Positions 12,795 through 23,591 of a DNA stretch of 64,000 nucleotides are shown piece by piece; positions within the stretch are counted from its first letter, which is position 1; the number at the start of each line of letters is the position of its first letter. Both the position numbers and the translations under genes were made by a program. The stretch is from NCBI GenBank assembly GCA_963921425.1, contig OY992839.1:11573409-11637408 (forward strand), in the 5' to 3' direction. This stretch comes from Dryas octopetala (lineage: Eukaryota > Streptophyta > Magnoliopsida > Rosales > Rosaceae). The notes below the pieces were generated by a model. The model saw nothing but the letters and a program-made list of their open reading frames with translations, had not been told where the DNA came from and searched no databases.

Positions 12795-13090
12795 TCATTT
12801 ACAACTGAATTATTATAATAGAATCCATGAGCCAATTAGGTCCATCCTCAAGAAATTAATGAGATTATTTGCTTCGCTTTCAAAGAATCTGTCTATACAA
12901 CTGGGGGTACAGCCACGTGTCAAGAGTAAACCCTATACCTTTCTTATTAGCACAGAAGTCCGTAGTAAGGACCAATAATCCACTCTGGGCCTGCATTGCC
13001 ACAATTCTCATTAAGAACCCAACATCATCCCTCACTTCACATCCAATGCTACGCGCCTACGCCTTCCATTCGTTAATTAAATAAAAAGAA
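12795..13090 (-). pseudogene. RNase H-like retroelement fragment, copy 3
   Basis: Third, shortest copy. It keeps the edge (CATGAGCCAATTAGGTCCAT) and the distal half (GTGTCAAGAGTAAACC to CATTCGTTAATTAAATAAA) but has lost the middle. Same orientation as the other two copies. Confidence 0.5.
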
Positions 13091-13501
13091 ATTTAATCTA
13101 GTAAAAAAATTAAACAAAAACTAATTTAATAACTAATTAATATATCAGTTTTTTTTTTTTTTTTTAACAGTTTATTATTCAGATATGTTCCGGTAAATAG
13201 TTATTGCTCAAATAGGGCTATTTGATCACATGAGGAGATTACACTCAATATCATACAGAGCATTATTTACATGATACACAGAAGAGACTCATGTCACCTG
13301 GTTTTCACACCTAAACTCTTCATGCTATATTTAGTTGCCGAGAAGATGGGGGAATCAAACAACTATTAGGTTTGAAATGGTTAAGAAACACACAGGGCTT
13401 TAGAATTCTTAATTTTGATGACCCAGAACAGAAACCAAACCCAGGTTTATTCATATAAAATATCCACTGAATTTTGGGGGATCAAGCATACTATCAAACA
13501 T
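13091..13501. other. 3' flank of the FBPase gene
   Basis: Contains a T-run at about 13149-13166. The part next to 13502 is probably the 3' UTR of the FBPase gene. Nothing else is supported. Confidence 0.45.
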
Positions 13502-16082
13502 TCAAACCTCATACCCAGGGTTCACTTTCTGTTGTACATCTCCATAACTCTCCAACTCTTCCATGTCCTCTAAGCTTCCCAAAAACAGAGGCAGCCTTTG
13601 ATGCAGCTTGACTGGCTGAATTGAAAGAATTCTATTTTTACCGTCAGAACCTCTCCCCCCAGCTTGCTCCACAAGAAAGCTAAGAGGGTTGGCTTCATAA
13701 ACCAGACGAAGATGGTCCCTTGGGTTCATTGCAACTCCACCATACAGTAGAGTTCGATGAAAATCAGCTACCAGAGAACAGATATAACGGGCTGAGTACT
13801 TCTTGGGGTATCTGCCTTTCCCTTGTCTCACGGTGTCTATGTATTGCCTTAATCCACTGGGCCAGTCAAAGTATCGAGCATCATTTACAGAATATATTTG
13901 CCCTGGAAAATAAAGAGCAATGGTAAGTGGAATCTAAATGCTTCTATGTTGCATTTCTCAATCTCTCTTCTCTCAAACAAACATGCAGAGCCCTCGTATA
14001 AAATTGAATCCTCGGGCTATTTTATCATAAATCATAGAAGGTATAATTTAGGAGATGCTTATTCTGATAAAAATAACAATCACCATGCAATCTCTTTTCT
14101 AGGTGTTATAGTCATTGTACCGTTTAGATGATTTTTTGATTCTACTGAATAAATCTGTTTTTTTTTTTTTTTCTCTTTACAATCAGAAATGTATATAGAT
14201 GACCAAATCAAATCTACTATATTGAAGTAAATATTACCGCGAGGAGGAATTTTTAAGCTTGGGTGTGTGAGAATGAAATCTCCTGTTGAATGATCGAGCG
14301 TAAATGCATGTGTTCCTGAACCAAAGCTGGTGCAGAATATTGTGGCTGATGAATAAAGAACATAGCCAGCAGCTACAAGCCTAGTTCCAGTCTGGAGTGA
14401 ATTCAGCAAAGCCTTCTCCTCCTTTGGTAGATGATCCAGTTCCACAAGGCGCTTATAAATCCCAAAAATGGTTCCAGTGGGGATGGATGCATCAATATTT
14501 CGAGAACCATCTAGTGGATCCGTTACCACCACAAATGGACCATCATCACTTATCCAAATTGGAGCATCATCTTCTTCTGAAGCCATGACAGCTACTTTAC
14601 CAGAATTTCTAAGAGATGACAAGATGATTTCATTCTATAAACAAGAAAGTTCAGTTAATCAGAAATGTTCTTTTTTCACCATCATTTAGTGGAAGGAAAA
14701 TCCAGGTTGCTCCAGACAAGAAGGCAAGCTAATATGAGAAATTACAAAGGCAGACAAGATCAGTGCAATATTACTTTCTTTCTTAGTTACCCCTTAACTC
14801 CACCCTACCCTAAAGAAGGAAAATTCCAGATCTCCCAAAACCTCTTTGAAGAAGGGTTTCAATCCTAGACCTCTTGTTCGGCAACAAGACAAATTACTAG
14901 ATGATGCATTCTTTTTAAATTTATATATAATAATATGTATGCATTCATCAGCAAGACAAATCTTAAATCAATTAGCATGTTCAAAGTAAATCCTATTCTT
15001 CCAAAGGGGGTAAGCGCAAGAGAAGTTAAACATTATATAAACAATTTTTTTTTTTTTTTAAATTTAAAGAACGGCCTTAACTAACAACACCCAGATAAAA
15101 AAGTTACAGTCAAATAAAGCCTGATTGGGTTGAACCTCCCTCAGAAAGTGAAAAGACATCACTAGAATAACTGCTTGATTTATTGCTTGTGAAGAAATAA
15201 TTCTTTCTGAAATTCTAAAGTCATACTATACACACCTTTACTAAACTGTCCTCACATATTGGATCCCTCTGCTGCTTAGTTACCAAGTTCTATCATGCAA
15301 AGAGAAAAACTCTCTTATCTCTTCACATACAGGTTTGAGGATCATCATCATCTAATTTAGGCGATTTCACCAAATGGTATTATTTTCAACTTAAGCAATT
15401 TGAGTCGCATTCTCTGAAATTAGAGCTATATTACAATCAGTCCTAAAGTGGCGTCTTCCATGTATTCAATTAAAAGCTTCATAACAAGCATTATAAACAC
15501 CATAATTTCCTTCCCAATTTACTACCAAGCATTATAAACTACATACAAACATAGCATATTGTAAAGACTACACAAACTTAGCCTGAACAATCCTAAAACA
15601 ACAACAAAGAAAATTTTATCTTCTGGGTTTCAATGAAAGCAACCTAAACTCACCGAAACGATATCGAGTGGCTTCGGTGCATCCCGGTCCGACCCACTAG
15701 CCGCACCGGTACCACCGGAAAGACCCATATTCTTCCCAAGGCTAGAATTGAAAGGAGAGGCCACAAGAGCTGAGATTCTCTTGCAGGCATACTGTAAATG
15801 ATGGAACAAAAGCACCAGATCATCTCCCACATTGACACCTCCCTCGCGGGTCTCGCCCACAAACTCTATCAGTGTACGGACCCCATTATCACCACCACCA
15901 TCACTAACTGAAGAATCCACTAGCTGTGACCCAACAGCGAGCCCAGAAAGAGTTGCCATTCTTGGTCTGTGGAAGATGGTTCTCAGAGAAAACTGATTGC
16001 TTGGCGGGTTATGGAAATGCTTTGGTGGGAAAATTGGAGTTGGGCATAAGGATGGTGTTGTTATAGTTGCGGGAGAAGGCAT
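13502..16082 (-). CDS. chloroplastic fructose-1,6-bisphosphatase, cpFBPII type
   Basis: Three exons, 16082-15654, 14634-14238 and 13902-13502, encode 408 residues. The enzyme hydrolyses fructose-1,6-bisphosphate to fructose-6-phosphate. The metal-binding segment DPLDGSRNIDASIPTGTIFG begins near residue 182, a TLLYGG substrate-site segment lies near 326, and the C-terminus keeps LVEQAGGRGSDG. The insert with regulatory cysteines that makes classical chloroplast FBPase thioredoxin-controlled is absent: the frame runs from FGIYKRL through a short loop to LVAAGY. This marks the redox-insensitive second plastid isoform (Arabidopsis At5g64380 type). The first 45-50 residues are Ser/Thr/Pro-rich and lack acidic residues, as a transit peptide should. 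The start is debatable: an upstream ATG exists at 16151, and a TATATAA abuts the chosen ATG. Confidence 0.93.
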
Positions 16083-16660
16083 ATTATATAAGTACAGAGC
16101 TTGGAGGTTGATTAGAATAGTGTCATCTTTGGAGATGATTTGGGTTTTCAAGGAAAAGAGAGTTTTGCTGTGGTGGATAAGGGGCTCTTGGTTTGAATAC
16201 TTTGTTTCTAAGAGAAACTTACTGAATCAGTATCTCAATTTAATAATTCTTCAATTTCAAAATATAAGTTATCTTTTTTATACTAACTTACTAAGTCAGC
16301 TTCTATAATAGATACCTATTATTATAGGTAAGTTTTTTTCCTATATTTCTAGTGCGTGAGTTGAGACTTTGAAAAAGGTGAGCTGTGAGTCTGTAAGGAT
16401 TGGCTCGATTTTATAAATAATGAAATTTTACATTTGGTCTATGTAGTTTGGAAGAACTTTTACTTTCATTATTATAATTTCAATTGTTTTTATTTTAGCA
16501 ACTCAAGAATACTCTATTATTACCCTTCATTACATCGTAAATTCGGAGACAAACTTTGGTTGGAGCTTTCCCTGCCACCTCATCCTTCGGAGTGGCACAA
16601 CCATCTATTTAAAACTTGCCACATTTTCAATTTTGATAATACTGGGGCTAAGAACTTTTA
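16083..16660. other. upstream region of the FBPase gene
   Basis: AT-rich DNA upstream of the minus-strand FBPase start. A TATATAA on the minus strand lies at 16090-16084, unusually close to the assumed start codon. No other gene is visible. Confidence 0.45.
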
Positions 16661-16673
16661 CATATGATATATA

Positions 16674-16866
16674 AAAGCCCAAGGCCCGAAGCCCACCCGA
16701 AGCCCGCCCGGCCCATTAGGCCCGAAGCCCGATTTGGCCCGAAAATTGGGCCGGCCCGGCCCGAAAGTCTCTTGGGTTGGGCTTGGGCCATCCCCTTGAA
16801 GCCCATGGGTCGCCCGAAGCCCGGCCCGTTTAGGCCCGCCCAAATCCCGACCCAAAGCCCAATTTG
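16674..16866. repeat. GC-rich GGCCCG-motif arm, left
   Basis: About 190 bp made of degenerate repeats of GCCCGAAGCCC and GGCCCGGCCC within otherwise AT-rich DNA. Such GGGCCGGGC arrays are typical of the subterminal parts of plant hAT-type elements. This arm reads in the same orientation as the one at 18062-18287, so the two are not a simple inverted pair. Confidence 0.65.
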
Positions 16867-16867
16867 G

Positions 16868-17935
16868 AAATCATAACATATTTAATAGGTTTTTTGTTTG
16901 TTTACTATAATAAATTATTAATATGCTTATTAAGTTATTATATAATACTATAATGTTAGTAAATAGTAATAGTGTAAACTATGTAATACCATAAATAATA
17001 AAGTAATAAACTTTTAAAATTATATACAACATTACAAGTATAATAAAATATAAATGTATATGTGTACATACAACTTTTATAATACAAGTATAATTAAAAT
17101 TATTAAACCACAATCGTCATTTCATTAATTCAACGATCTGAACCGTTCATTTTCTATTTTCATAGTCAAAGATCATCCTTACAAAAAATCGGCTAAATCG
17201 GAATTCATCTACCCATTCGATTATCATTAGAAAAACCACGATCGTTCATTAATTCGACCACCGTTACATTTAGAAAAATCACTTTTACATCTTCGATTAA
17301 GCTAATTTTTTGCAAGAATTCTCTTTGAGTGGAGAACTAAAAATTGAACGGTTCGGATCGTTGAAAACAAGATCGATATGTGAGCTTCTACATATAAATA
17401 CACTTGAAGAGTATAATTCTAATAACTTTCCCGTTGAAACCTTATTGTTTCCATAATTATGAAGACCACAACGTGATTTCAACAATCTGACCTGTTCATT
17501 TTCTATGTTCATAGTCAAAGATCATCCGTACAAAAAATCGGCTAAATCGAAATTCATCTACCCATTCGATGATCATTAGAAAAACCACGATCGTTCATTA
17601 ATTTGACCATCATTATGTCACTTTTACATCTCCGATTGAGCTAATTTTTTGCACAAATTATCTTTGAGTGAGGAACTAAAATTTGAACGGTTTGAATCGT
17701 TGACAACACAATTGCATCGTTTGTTTATAAAAATATGTAATAAAATATATAATAATACATATGTACATTTATGTTTTATTATAGTTGTAATGTTGTATAT
17801 AATTTTAAAAGTTTATTATTTATGGTATTACACTATTACTAACATAATAGTATTATATAATAACTTAATAAGTATATTAATAATTTATTGAAGTAAATAA
17901 ACGAAAGAGCTATTAAATATGTTATGATTCACAAA
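16868..17935. mobile_element. inverted-repeat element with duplicated core
   Basis: An AT-rich arm at about 16868-17095 is repeated inverted at about 17750-17935; both outer edges contain AATCATAACATATTTAATAG. The core holds a direct duplication, about 17110-17370 and 17465-17710. Both copies carry AAAAAATCGGCTAAATCG and AAAAACCACGATCGTTCATT. There is no coding capacity. It looks like a non-autonomous DNA element; target-site duplications could not be fixed. Confidence 0.6.
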
Positions 17936-17942
17936 CTTGACA

Positions 17943-18042
17943 AATAAACTAGTCAGCTCAGTTGGTTGAGAGTTGAAGCTTGTTATGTGAGGTCTCATAT
18001 TCAAATCAAAATATAGCCAAAATCCTTTTTTTTTTTTTTGAA
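17943..18042 (+). repeat. tRNA-like SINE-type fragment
   Basis: The stretch CAGCTCAGTTGGTTGAGAG resembles an RNA polymerase III A box. GGTCTCATATTCAAATC, about 35 bases later, resembles a weak B box. A T-run follows after about 25 bases. This is the layout of a tRNA-derived SINE head or a decayed tRNA. It does not fold into a clear complete tRNA. Confidence 0.35.
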
Positions 18043-18061
18043 GATATATATGTGTCTAAAT

Positions 18062-18287
18062 AGGCTTTGGGCCCATTTTGGGCCGCCCGTTCGGGCCTAG
18101 CCCGGGCCGGCCCTCCAAGCCCGCAAGCCAAAGCCCGATGGGCGGGCCTTGGGCTTGTGTATTAAAGCCCAAGCCCGGCCCGGCCCGGCCCAAAAGCCCT
18201 ATTGGGCTTCTATAATTCAAGCCCAAGCCCGGCCCGAACCCAAAACATTTGGGCCGGGCTAGCCCGGCCCGGCCCATTGCCGACCCC
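18062..18287. repeat. GC-rich GGCCCG-motif arm, right
   Basis: About 225 bp of degenerate AAGCCCGGCCCGGCCC repeats ending CCCATTGCCGACCCC. Read on the minus strand, the end is GGGGTCGGCAATGGGCC, which looks like a plant hAT terminus. A matching left terminus was not found, so the element is truncated or rearranged. Confidence 0.6.
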
Positions 18288-18305
18288 AACATATAAGTAA
18301 AGGAT

Positions 18306-19200
18306 TTAAGGTCGATCGTCTGAAGTAGTTGCCATCTCTTGTGTTGCTGAAATGGTGACGGCCATTGTCAAAGAGAGAAGCATGAAGAAGTCGGACCCAA
18401 TGTACCAGGCGGGGAAGTGAAACCTGCAGGGTTTAGGGACACGAAGCAACGAAAATGAGGAAGATAAAGGATGAGAAAAAGTTAAAGAAGAACTTACTGA
18501 ATCAATGTGAAGAACCGGATCAGTAGAACACATTTCCATGGAAGAGAACTTGAGCTCTAAAAATGGAAATGATTGCTCATCGAGTAATACATGACGAGAA
18601 AGAAACACACGCCCATGTTTTGATCGAAAATTCAACTTATTAGTATTATAGGGGCGCAAATAAAGAAAACAGGCACGTTCAAATACTTTTAAAAATTGAT
18701 AATTAGGTTTTCTTTTGAAAAACTTTTCATAAGGATAAAGAAATCCAAGAACACGTGATGACATTCGATTGACTAAATACGCTGCAGTTTGAAAAGTCTC
18801 CAGCCAAAACTGAGTAGGTAGTTGAGCTTGGGCCAAAATCGTAAGCCCAATATCACATAAGTGACGGTGCTTACGTTCGGCAAGGCCATTTTGTTCCGGA
18901 TGTTTAGGACAAGCAAACCGATGTTGGATTTCATTTTTATTTAAGTACTCTTGAAAAGAAAATTTGGTGTACTCACCTCCTTCATGTGTTTGCAAGGCCC
19001 TTAATTTTACAGGAAAATAATTTTTCAACATGGGTACGAAATTGAATAAATAGGGAATGCACTTCATGTTTAAAACTCATAGGAAATATCCATAAATACC
19101 TTGAAAAATCATCCACAAACAATCAATAATAAGCAAAACCTTTAACTGATTTATTGGAAGCACACCATACATATCAACTTTAATTTTAAGAACTCATGTA
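18306..19200 (-). pseudogene. Ty1/copia integrase fragment
   Basis: The minus-strand frame 19067-18306 carries copia-type integrase features: LRALQTHEGGEYTKFSFQEY, the ACPKHPEQNGLAERKHRHL segment with the conserved Glu of the DD(35)E triad, FWLETFQTAAYLVNRMSS, and the KVFERACFLYLRPYNTNKLN segment corresponding to the usual FGC(A/V)...PYN block. Codons upstream (19068-19200) continue the integrase core but with stops. Gag, protease, reverse transcriptase, RNase H and LTRs are absent, so this is a dead fragment. It abuts the GC-rich arm at 18287. Confidence 0.85.
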
Positions 19201-19397
19201 TGAAAATTAATTTACATTATGTCAGACAAGAGTTGTCCATTATAATGTCATAAATAATATATACTTTAGCTGGAGGCATCATATATTAGTTCATCTTATT
19301 AAAAGCATACCTTCAAAATTACATATTAAAGAAAAAATAATGAATTAGGACTATGATGTGCATGTCTAATATTCAATTCGTAACAAAAAAAAAGAAA

Positions 19398-19993
19398 CTA
19401 AAATTTTATTTTGCAACTTTCGTAGCAGGTTGTCATGTAGCCTTCAACTTCATTAACATCTGTAGCAATAAATAAAAGCCCAATAATGTTATAAATAAAA
19501 CCAGTACTTTTCTTTATATAAAAATTCAAATTGAAAAAAACTTCTGTTGTTTTCTTTTTGTTTGTGGTAGAGAGAGAGAGAGAGATAAGAAGCTGTTACC
19601 AAAAGCAAGATGGGTGCTTATGGACTTTGTACAATCAGTAGTACATCCATTAATTGCATTAGCCAGGCCAATTGCACATCCTAAAGCTCCTCCAGCAGCA
19701 CAAGTTATATATGCTGGCGTGTTCCCCAGTACAGGAGTGCATACCACACCAGACACACATAGACATGTAGGAAGTTTGGATTTCCAGGGTACATGAATAC
19801 CAAAAATATCAGAAGAAGAAGAAGGGGAAGAGAGAAGGTGATGATGAGAGAAAAGTAGTGTTGTAAGTAGTTGAGGGAGAGATAATGAATGAGAAGGAGG
19901 CTCATTATTAATGGCATTCACTGCAATATTAATTGACAATGCCATAATCATCACAACCATAAATCTCATCCTCACACCAATTCTACCATCCAT
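19398..19993 (-). CDS. small secreted cysteine-rich protein, two exons
   Basis: Exon 1 is 19993-19600 and exon 2 is 19459-19398; donor GTAACA and acceptor GCTACAG give a phase-1 junction and 151 residues. Residues 9-27 (from MRFMVVMIM) form a hydrophobic signal peptide, so the product is probably secreted. After a Ser/His-rich linker come seven cysteines within about 50 residues (a CLC pair, then single cysteines spaced by about 5-14). The short second exon adds two more (TTCYESCK) before TAG. This pattern recalls thionin-like and other plant cysteine-rich peptides, but I cannot assign a family. The second exon's cysteine pair is the best sign that the gene is real. Without splicing the frame runs into a GA microsatellite. 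Confidence 0.6.
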
Positions 19994-20154
19994 AATATAT
20001 AAAAATTAACTTTCTATAATTGCAAATCTTGCACACATAATCATGCTTAAATAGAACCCAAAAGCATTTAGTGATTTAGGTGGGTGCCTTTTTTCTTTTT
20101 GGTAAATGTATAGGTGGGTGCCTTTTCATGCATGCATAGGTTGTACAAAAATAT

Positions 20155-20157
<3 letters not shown>

Positions 20158-20209
<52 letters not shown>
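20158..20209. repeat. (CT)n microsatellite
   Basis: About 26 CT units, roughly 165 bp upstream of the secreted-protein gene start. On the gene's strand it is a GA tract. Confidence 0.95.
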
Positions 20210-20215
<6 letters not shown>

Positions 20216-20596
20216 ATTTTCTTGTTATTAAACTGTAACAACTAGTCTTTTTGTTGTTTTAATATTACTATTTGACCTTTTAATTAAACTAGTGTGCCTT
20301 TTGGTGGTGAGCAATACTCTTCTGAAAATGAAAGAATATGTTTTTGAATACACTATGGCGCCTTTTCGTGATGGTATAACCGTATAAGTGAAAGAATACA
20401 CTGTTCTTAACATCCTTCACTGATGACTAAAATGAAAATGAAGGAATATGCATGCATGCTTTTTATTTTTTCAATAAAAGAGAGCTTTAATTGACTGATT
20501 ACATACAGCAAATTAATGGAATTAAAAAATTGGATGATAAGAAAATATGGTACGTATGTACTTCGAGTTGGACTTGGAGTTGAGCTAGCTATACCA

Positions 20597-21201
20597 TGAT
20601 AGAATTAGAGCATCTAACCCAAAACCAATTGGCAATAGGTGGAGAGGCCCAAGACTTATAAGCACATATACTAAGCTTTAGTTTTCCAATGTGGGACATT
20701 GCTCCACATTACTCTCAACACGCCTCCGCACGTGTGGTGATATTTTGAGCCTTACACGTGAACAAATTGTATTGGGTGACGTGGGAGCACGTGTGACCAT
20801 TAGGCCTTACACGCGGATAACCAAGCTCTGATACTATGATAGAATTAGAGCATCTAACCCAAAACCAATTGGCAATGGGTGGAGAGGTCCAAGACTTATA
20901 AGCATATATGCTAAACCTTAGTTTTCCGATGTGGGACATTGCTCCACATTACTCTCAACACGCCCCCGCACGTGTGGCGAGATTTTTGAGCCTTACACGT
21001 GAACAAATTGTATTGGATGACGTGGGAGCACGTGTGGCCGTTGGGCCTTACACGCAAATAACCAAGCTCTGATACCATGATAGAATTAGAGCATCCAACC
21101 CAAAACCAATTGGCAATGGGTGGAGAGGCCCAAGACTTATAAGCACATATACTAAGCTTTAGTTTTCCAATGTAGAACATTGCTCCACATTACTCTCAAC
21201 A
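20597..21201 (-). mobile_element. tandem TRIM retrotransposon array: three LTRs, two internals
   Basis: Three 124-bp near-identical units at 20597-20720, 20837-20960 and 21078-21201 read, on the minus strand, TGTTGAGAGTAATGTGGAGC ... CTAATTCTATCA. They start TG and end CA like LTRs. Directly after the LTR at 21201-21078 comes TGGTATCAGAGCTTGGTTA, a primer-binding site complementary to the 3' end of initiator methionine tRNA. The internals (116-117 bp) have no coding capacity. The period is 239-241 bp. This is the TRIM layout, with an extra internal-LTR unit probably from unequal recombination. Confidence 0.85.
21066..21077 (-). other. primer-binding site (tRNA-iMet type) of the TRIM array
   Basis: Minus strand TGGTATCAGAGC immediately follows the CA end of the LTR. 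The equivalent site at 20825-20836 has one change (TAGTATCAGAGC). Confidence 0.8.
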
Positions 21202-22199
21202 TCTTGTACGTACCAAAATTACATTTGATCGGACTATAAATGGAAGGTGAACCAAGATTTTTCCCGTGTGTTTAGGAATTTTCAATAAAGCAACTGTTAT
21301 TCACACTCCCAAATGAGTACATGATAACAACCTGGGAGTGTGAATAATATTGTCCTTCAATAATATTCTAAAATTTTATATACGAGCAATATCCAACTCA
21401 AAATGAAGAGAGATCCAAAAATCTTATGTATTGACAGTATTGTTATGTAAAGCTTGGAATTTGCAATATGATATTATATAGTTTGCTTTATTATATGTTG
21501 ATGCAAAAATCCGCTCGATGATGCAACAACTTAAAAATGGTGATGTGGATGATGATTCAGCCTTTTTAGAGGATGAACAAGGGTGATGATGATAAGCTAG
21601 TTTACTAATGATCTACAACAAAGATGCATGACTTGCATGAACAAGAATCAAAGGAAGTAGCATCAGTGTGGTACCAGCCAACTACGCTCCGATGATTAAG
21701 TCAGTGAAGAGCAAAATGAGGTGTTTGGGCAAGAACCAGCAAGAACAAAGTATGAACTTTAGATGAACTTGAGAGAATATGGAAGAACAAGGCAAAAACT
21801 TCTGGGTTATTCTCTCAAGAGTTTGTGTGAGTGTTTTGGGTTTTGTGTGAACCCCTTATAAGTGTGTACTTATAGGCAAAGAAGAAGTAAATAACACATT
21901 TACATGTAAGAGGATGAGCAGTGGAGAAGAGGCAACTTCGTTAGTTCATAATAGTGTCATGCACAACTACCCAATAAGCTTGCAATGAATGCAAAGGAGA
22001 CTTTGGTGCCATGGGTAGCCCTAGCTGTCTTATCTCAAGCTAGAATGTCAGGTATAGTAGAGTGTCAAGTGATAGGCACTTGAGTATGGCTGACGATATT
22101 ATCTAGACCTTCTAGAAAGACAGTGGATCGTAGTCCTCGAGCCGAGCCGAACACATGTCATCCGTGAATCTCCTATGTATGAAGCAGTCAAATGTGCTA

Positions 22200-22560
22200 A
22201 ATTGGAAAGGTAGGGCATTTGGCCGAGCCTAGCCCAATGGTCGAGGCGATCCGGTGGTGGAAAGATTGTCCAAGTTAGTCTGATCATAATCGGGCATTGG
22301 GCCAAGTCGAGCTGAGCCCAATGGTCGAGGTGATCCAATGGTAGTAAGATTGCCCAAGCCAGTCTGATCATGATCGGGCATTAGGCCGAGCCAAGCCCAA
22401 TGACAAGGTGATTTTATGGTGGCAAGATTGTCCAAATCAGTTTGATCATGATCGGGCATTGGGCCGGGTCGAGCCGAGCCGAATGGTCGAAGTGATCCAA
22501 TGGTGGCAAAATTGCCCAAGCTAGTCTGATCATGATCGTGGATTGGGCCGAGCCGAAGTG
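22200..22560. repeat. minisatellite, about 80-90 bp unit, four copies
   Basis: Units share GGGCATTGGGCCGAGCCGAG, an AATGGTCGA-type segment, GATCCAATGGTGG, AAGATTGTCCAAG and TCTGATCATGATC. Copies diverge by substitutions and deletions. The frames here (for example 22229-22519) are repeat-encoded and not convincing genes. Confidence 0.8.
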
Positions 22561-22779
22561 ATAAAGTGACTGGGGTGGCTAACTAAGTCAACCGTTGACT
22601 GGTCAAAGTGCCATGTAGGATTGCTAAGGCGGTAGACTAGAACATCTGAGCCGAGTCAAACATATGACTTTGTCCCTTCTTGAATAGCGGTGGACAAAAG
22701 AATCCGAGCCGAGCTGAACATATGACTGTAAATGTCTCAATTGTACAATGATCATCTTGTTTAGTTTGATCAGTATAAT

Positions 22780-22975
22780 GATGTTCTGGCCCAAACAGAA
22801 CCAAGTTGTACAATCATGATTATCGTCTAGCCAAGCCGAACCAAGATGTACAATCATGATCATTATATGGCTGAGCCGAACCAAGATGTACAATCATGAT
22901 CCTCGTCTGGCTGAGTCGAGCCAAGATGTACAATCATGATCATCGTCTGGCCGAGCCGAGCCGAGCTGAAGACTT
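22780..22975. repeat. minisatellite, about 46 bp unit, four copies
   Basis: Units contain AGATGTACAATCATGATC followed by CGTCTGGC and GAGCCGAACCA. It uses the same GAGCCGA word as the array at 22200-22560, so the two arrays are probably related. Confidence 0.8.
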
Positions 22976-23591
22976 AGAGATAATGTTTCGGTATCATAGG
23001 ATGTTTAATGGTTGAGATGTAATCAGCTCGGATAGTTGGTTTGTCTAAGTCAATGGTTGAAAAGTCAGAGTGCCACGTGTCATCATCTGATTTATCCATT
23101 GAATCCATATAGATTTATCCACAAACACTATATATATAAAAGTGGAGTGTACATGCATTAACTTAGAAACTTTGAGACGTATAGTTCTAATGATTCATGC
23201 ATGAAAATTCATAAGAGTAGGACACATAATCTACCACCCTTTATACAGGAAAATGGCTTATGTGACAACTCCAATATATTTATTCAAGAGACTCTGATGA
23301 GAGCATTCAAGATATAATTTAGAAAATAGATTTTTCTAAGTCATGTTTATATGATGTACGTTATCAAATAAAATGTATACATAAATATGGGAATATAAGG
23401 ACTTTAACAGTGGAGTATCGATCCATTCCCTGTTGTTAGTGTTTAAGTTACTATATGACAAAATGATATATTACGAATTATATTATAATCAAATAGTCAT
23501 GATATGTTGTTAAGTGTCACTTTTGACTTATAAAGCTAGCTTATATATTAATTAATAACTTATCATTTAATTAATAGAAAATTAGGATTAA

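Larger units (their letters stand above)
21496..23127. mobile_element. possible solo LTR with internal minisatellites
   Basis: The block begins TGTTGATGCAAAAATCCG and can be ended at ACAAACA. It is flanked by TTATA (21491-21495) and CTATA (23128-23132), a 4/5 match to a 5-bp duplication. It contains a promoter-like stretch (CTTATAAGTGTGTACTTATAGG) and two minisatellite arrays. It interrupts a segment that is otherwise duplicated at 24714-25130. No protein is encoded. The borders are tentative. Confidence 0.45.

Noticed and set aside
17943..18042. A complete tRNA gene
   Set aside because: Only box-like words are present; the acceptor and anticodon stems do not form cleanly, so it is listed as a SINE-type fragment.
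22099..22893. Repeat-encoded minus-strand frames
   Set aside because: They are translations of diverged minisatellites in an LTR-like unit.
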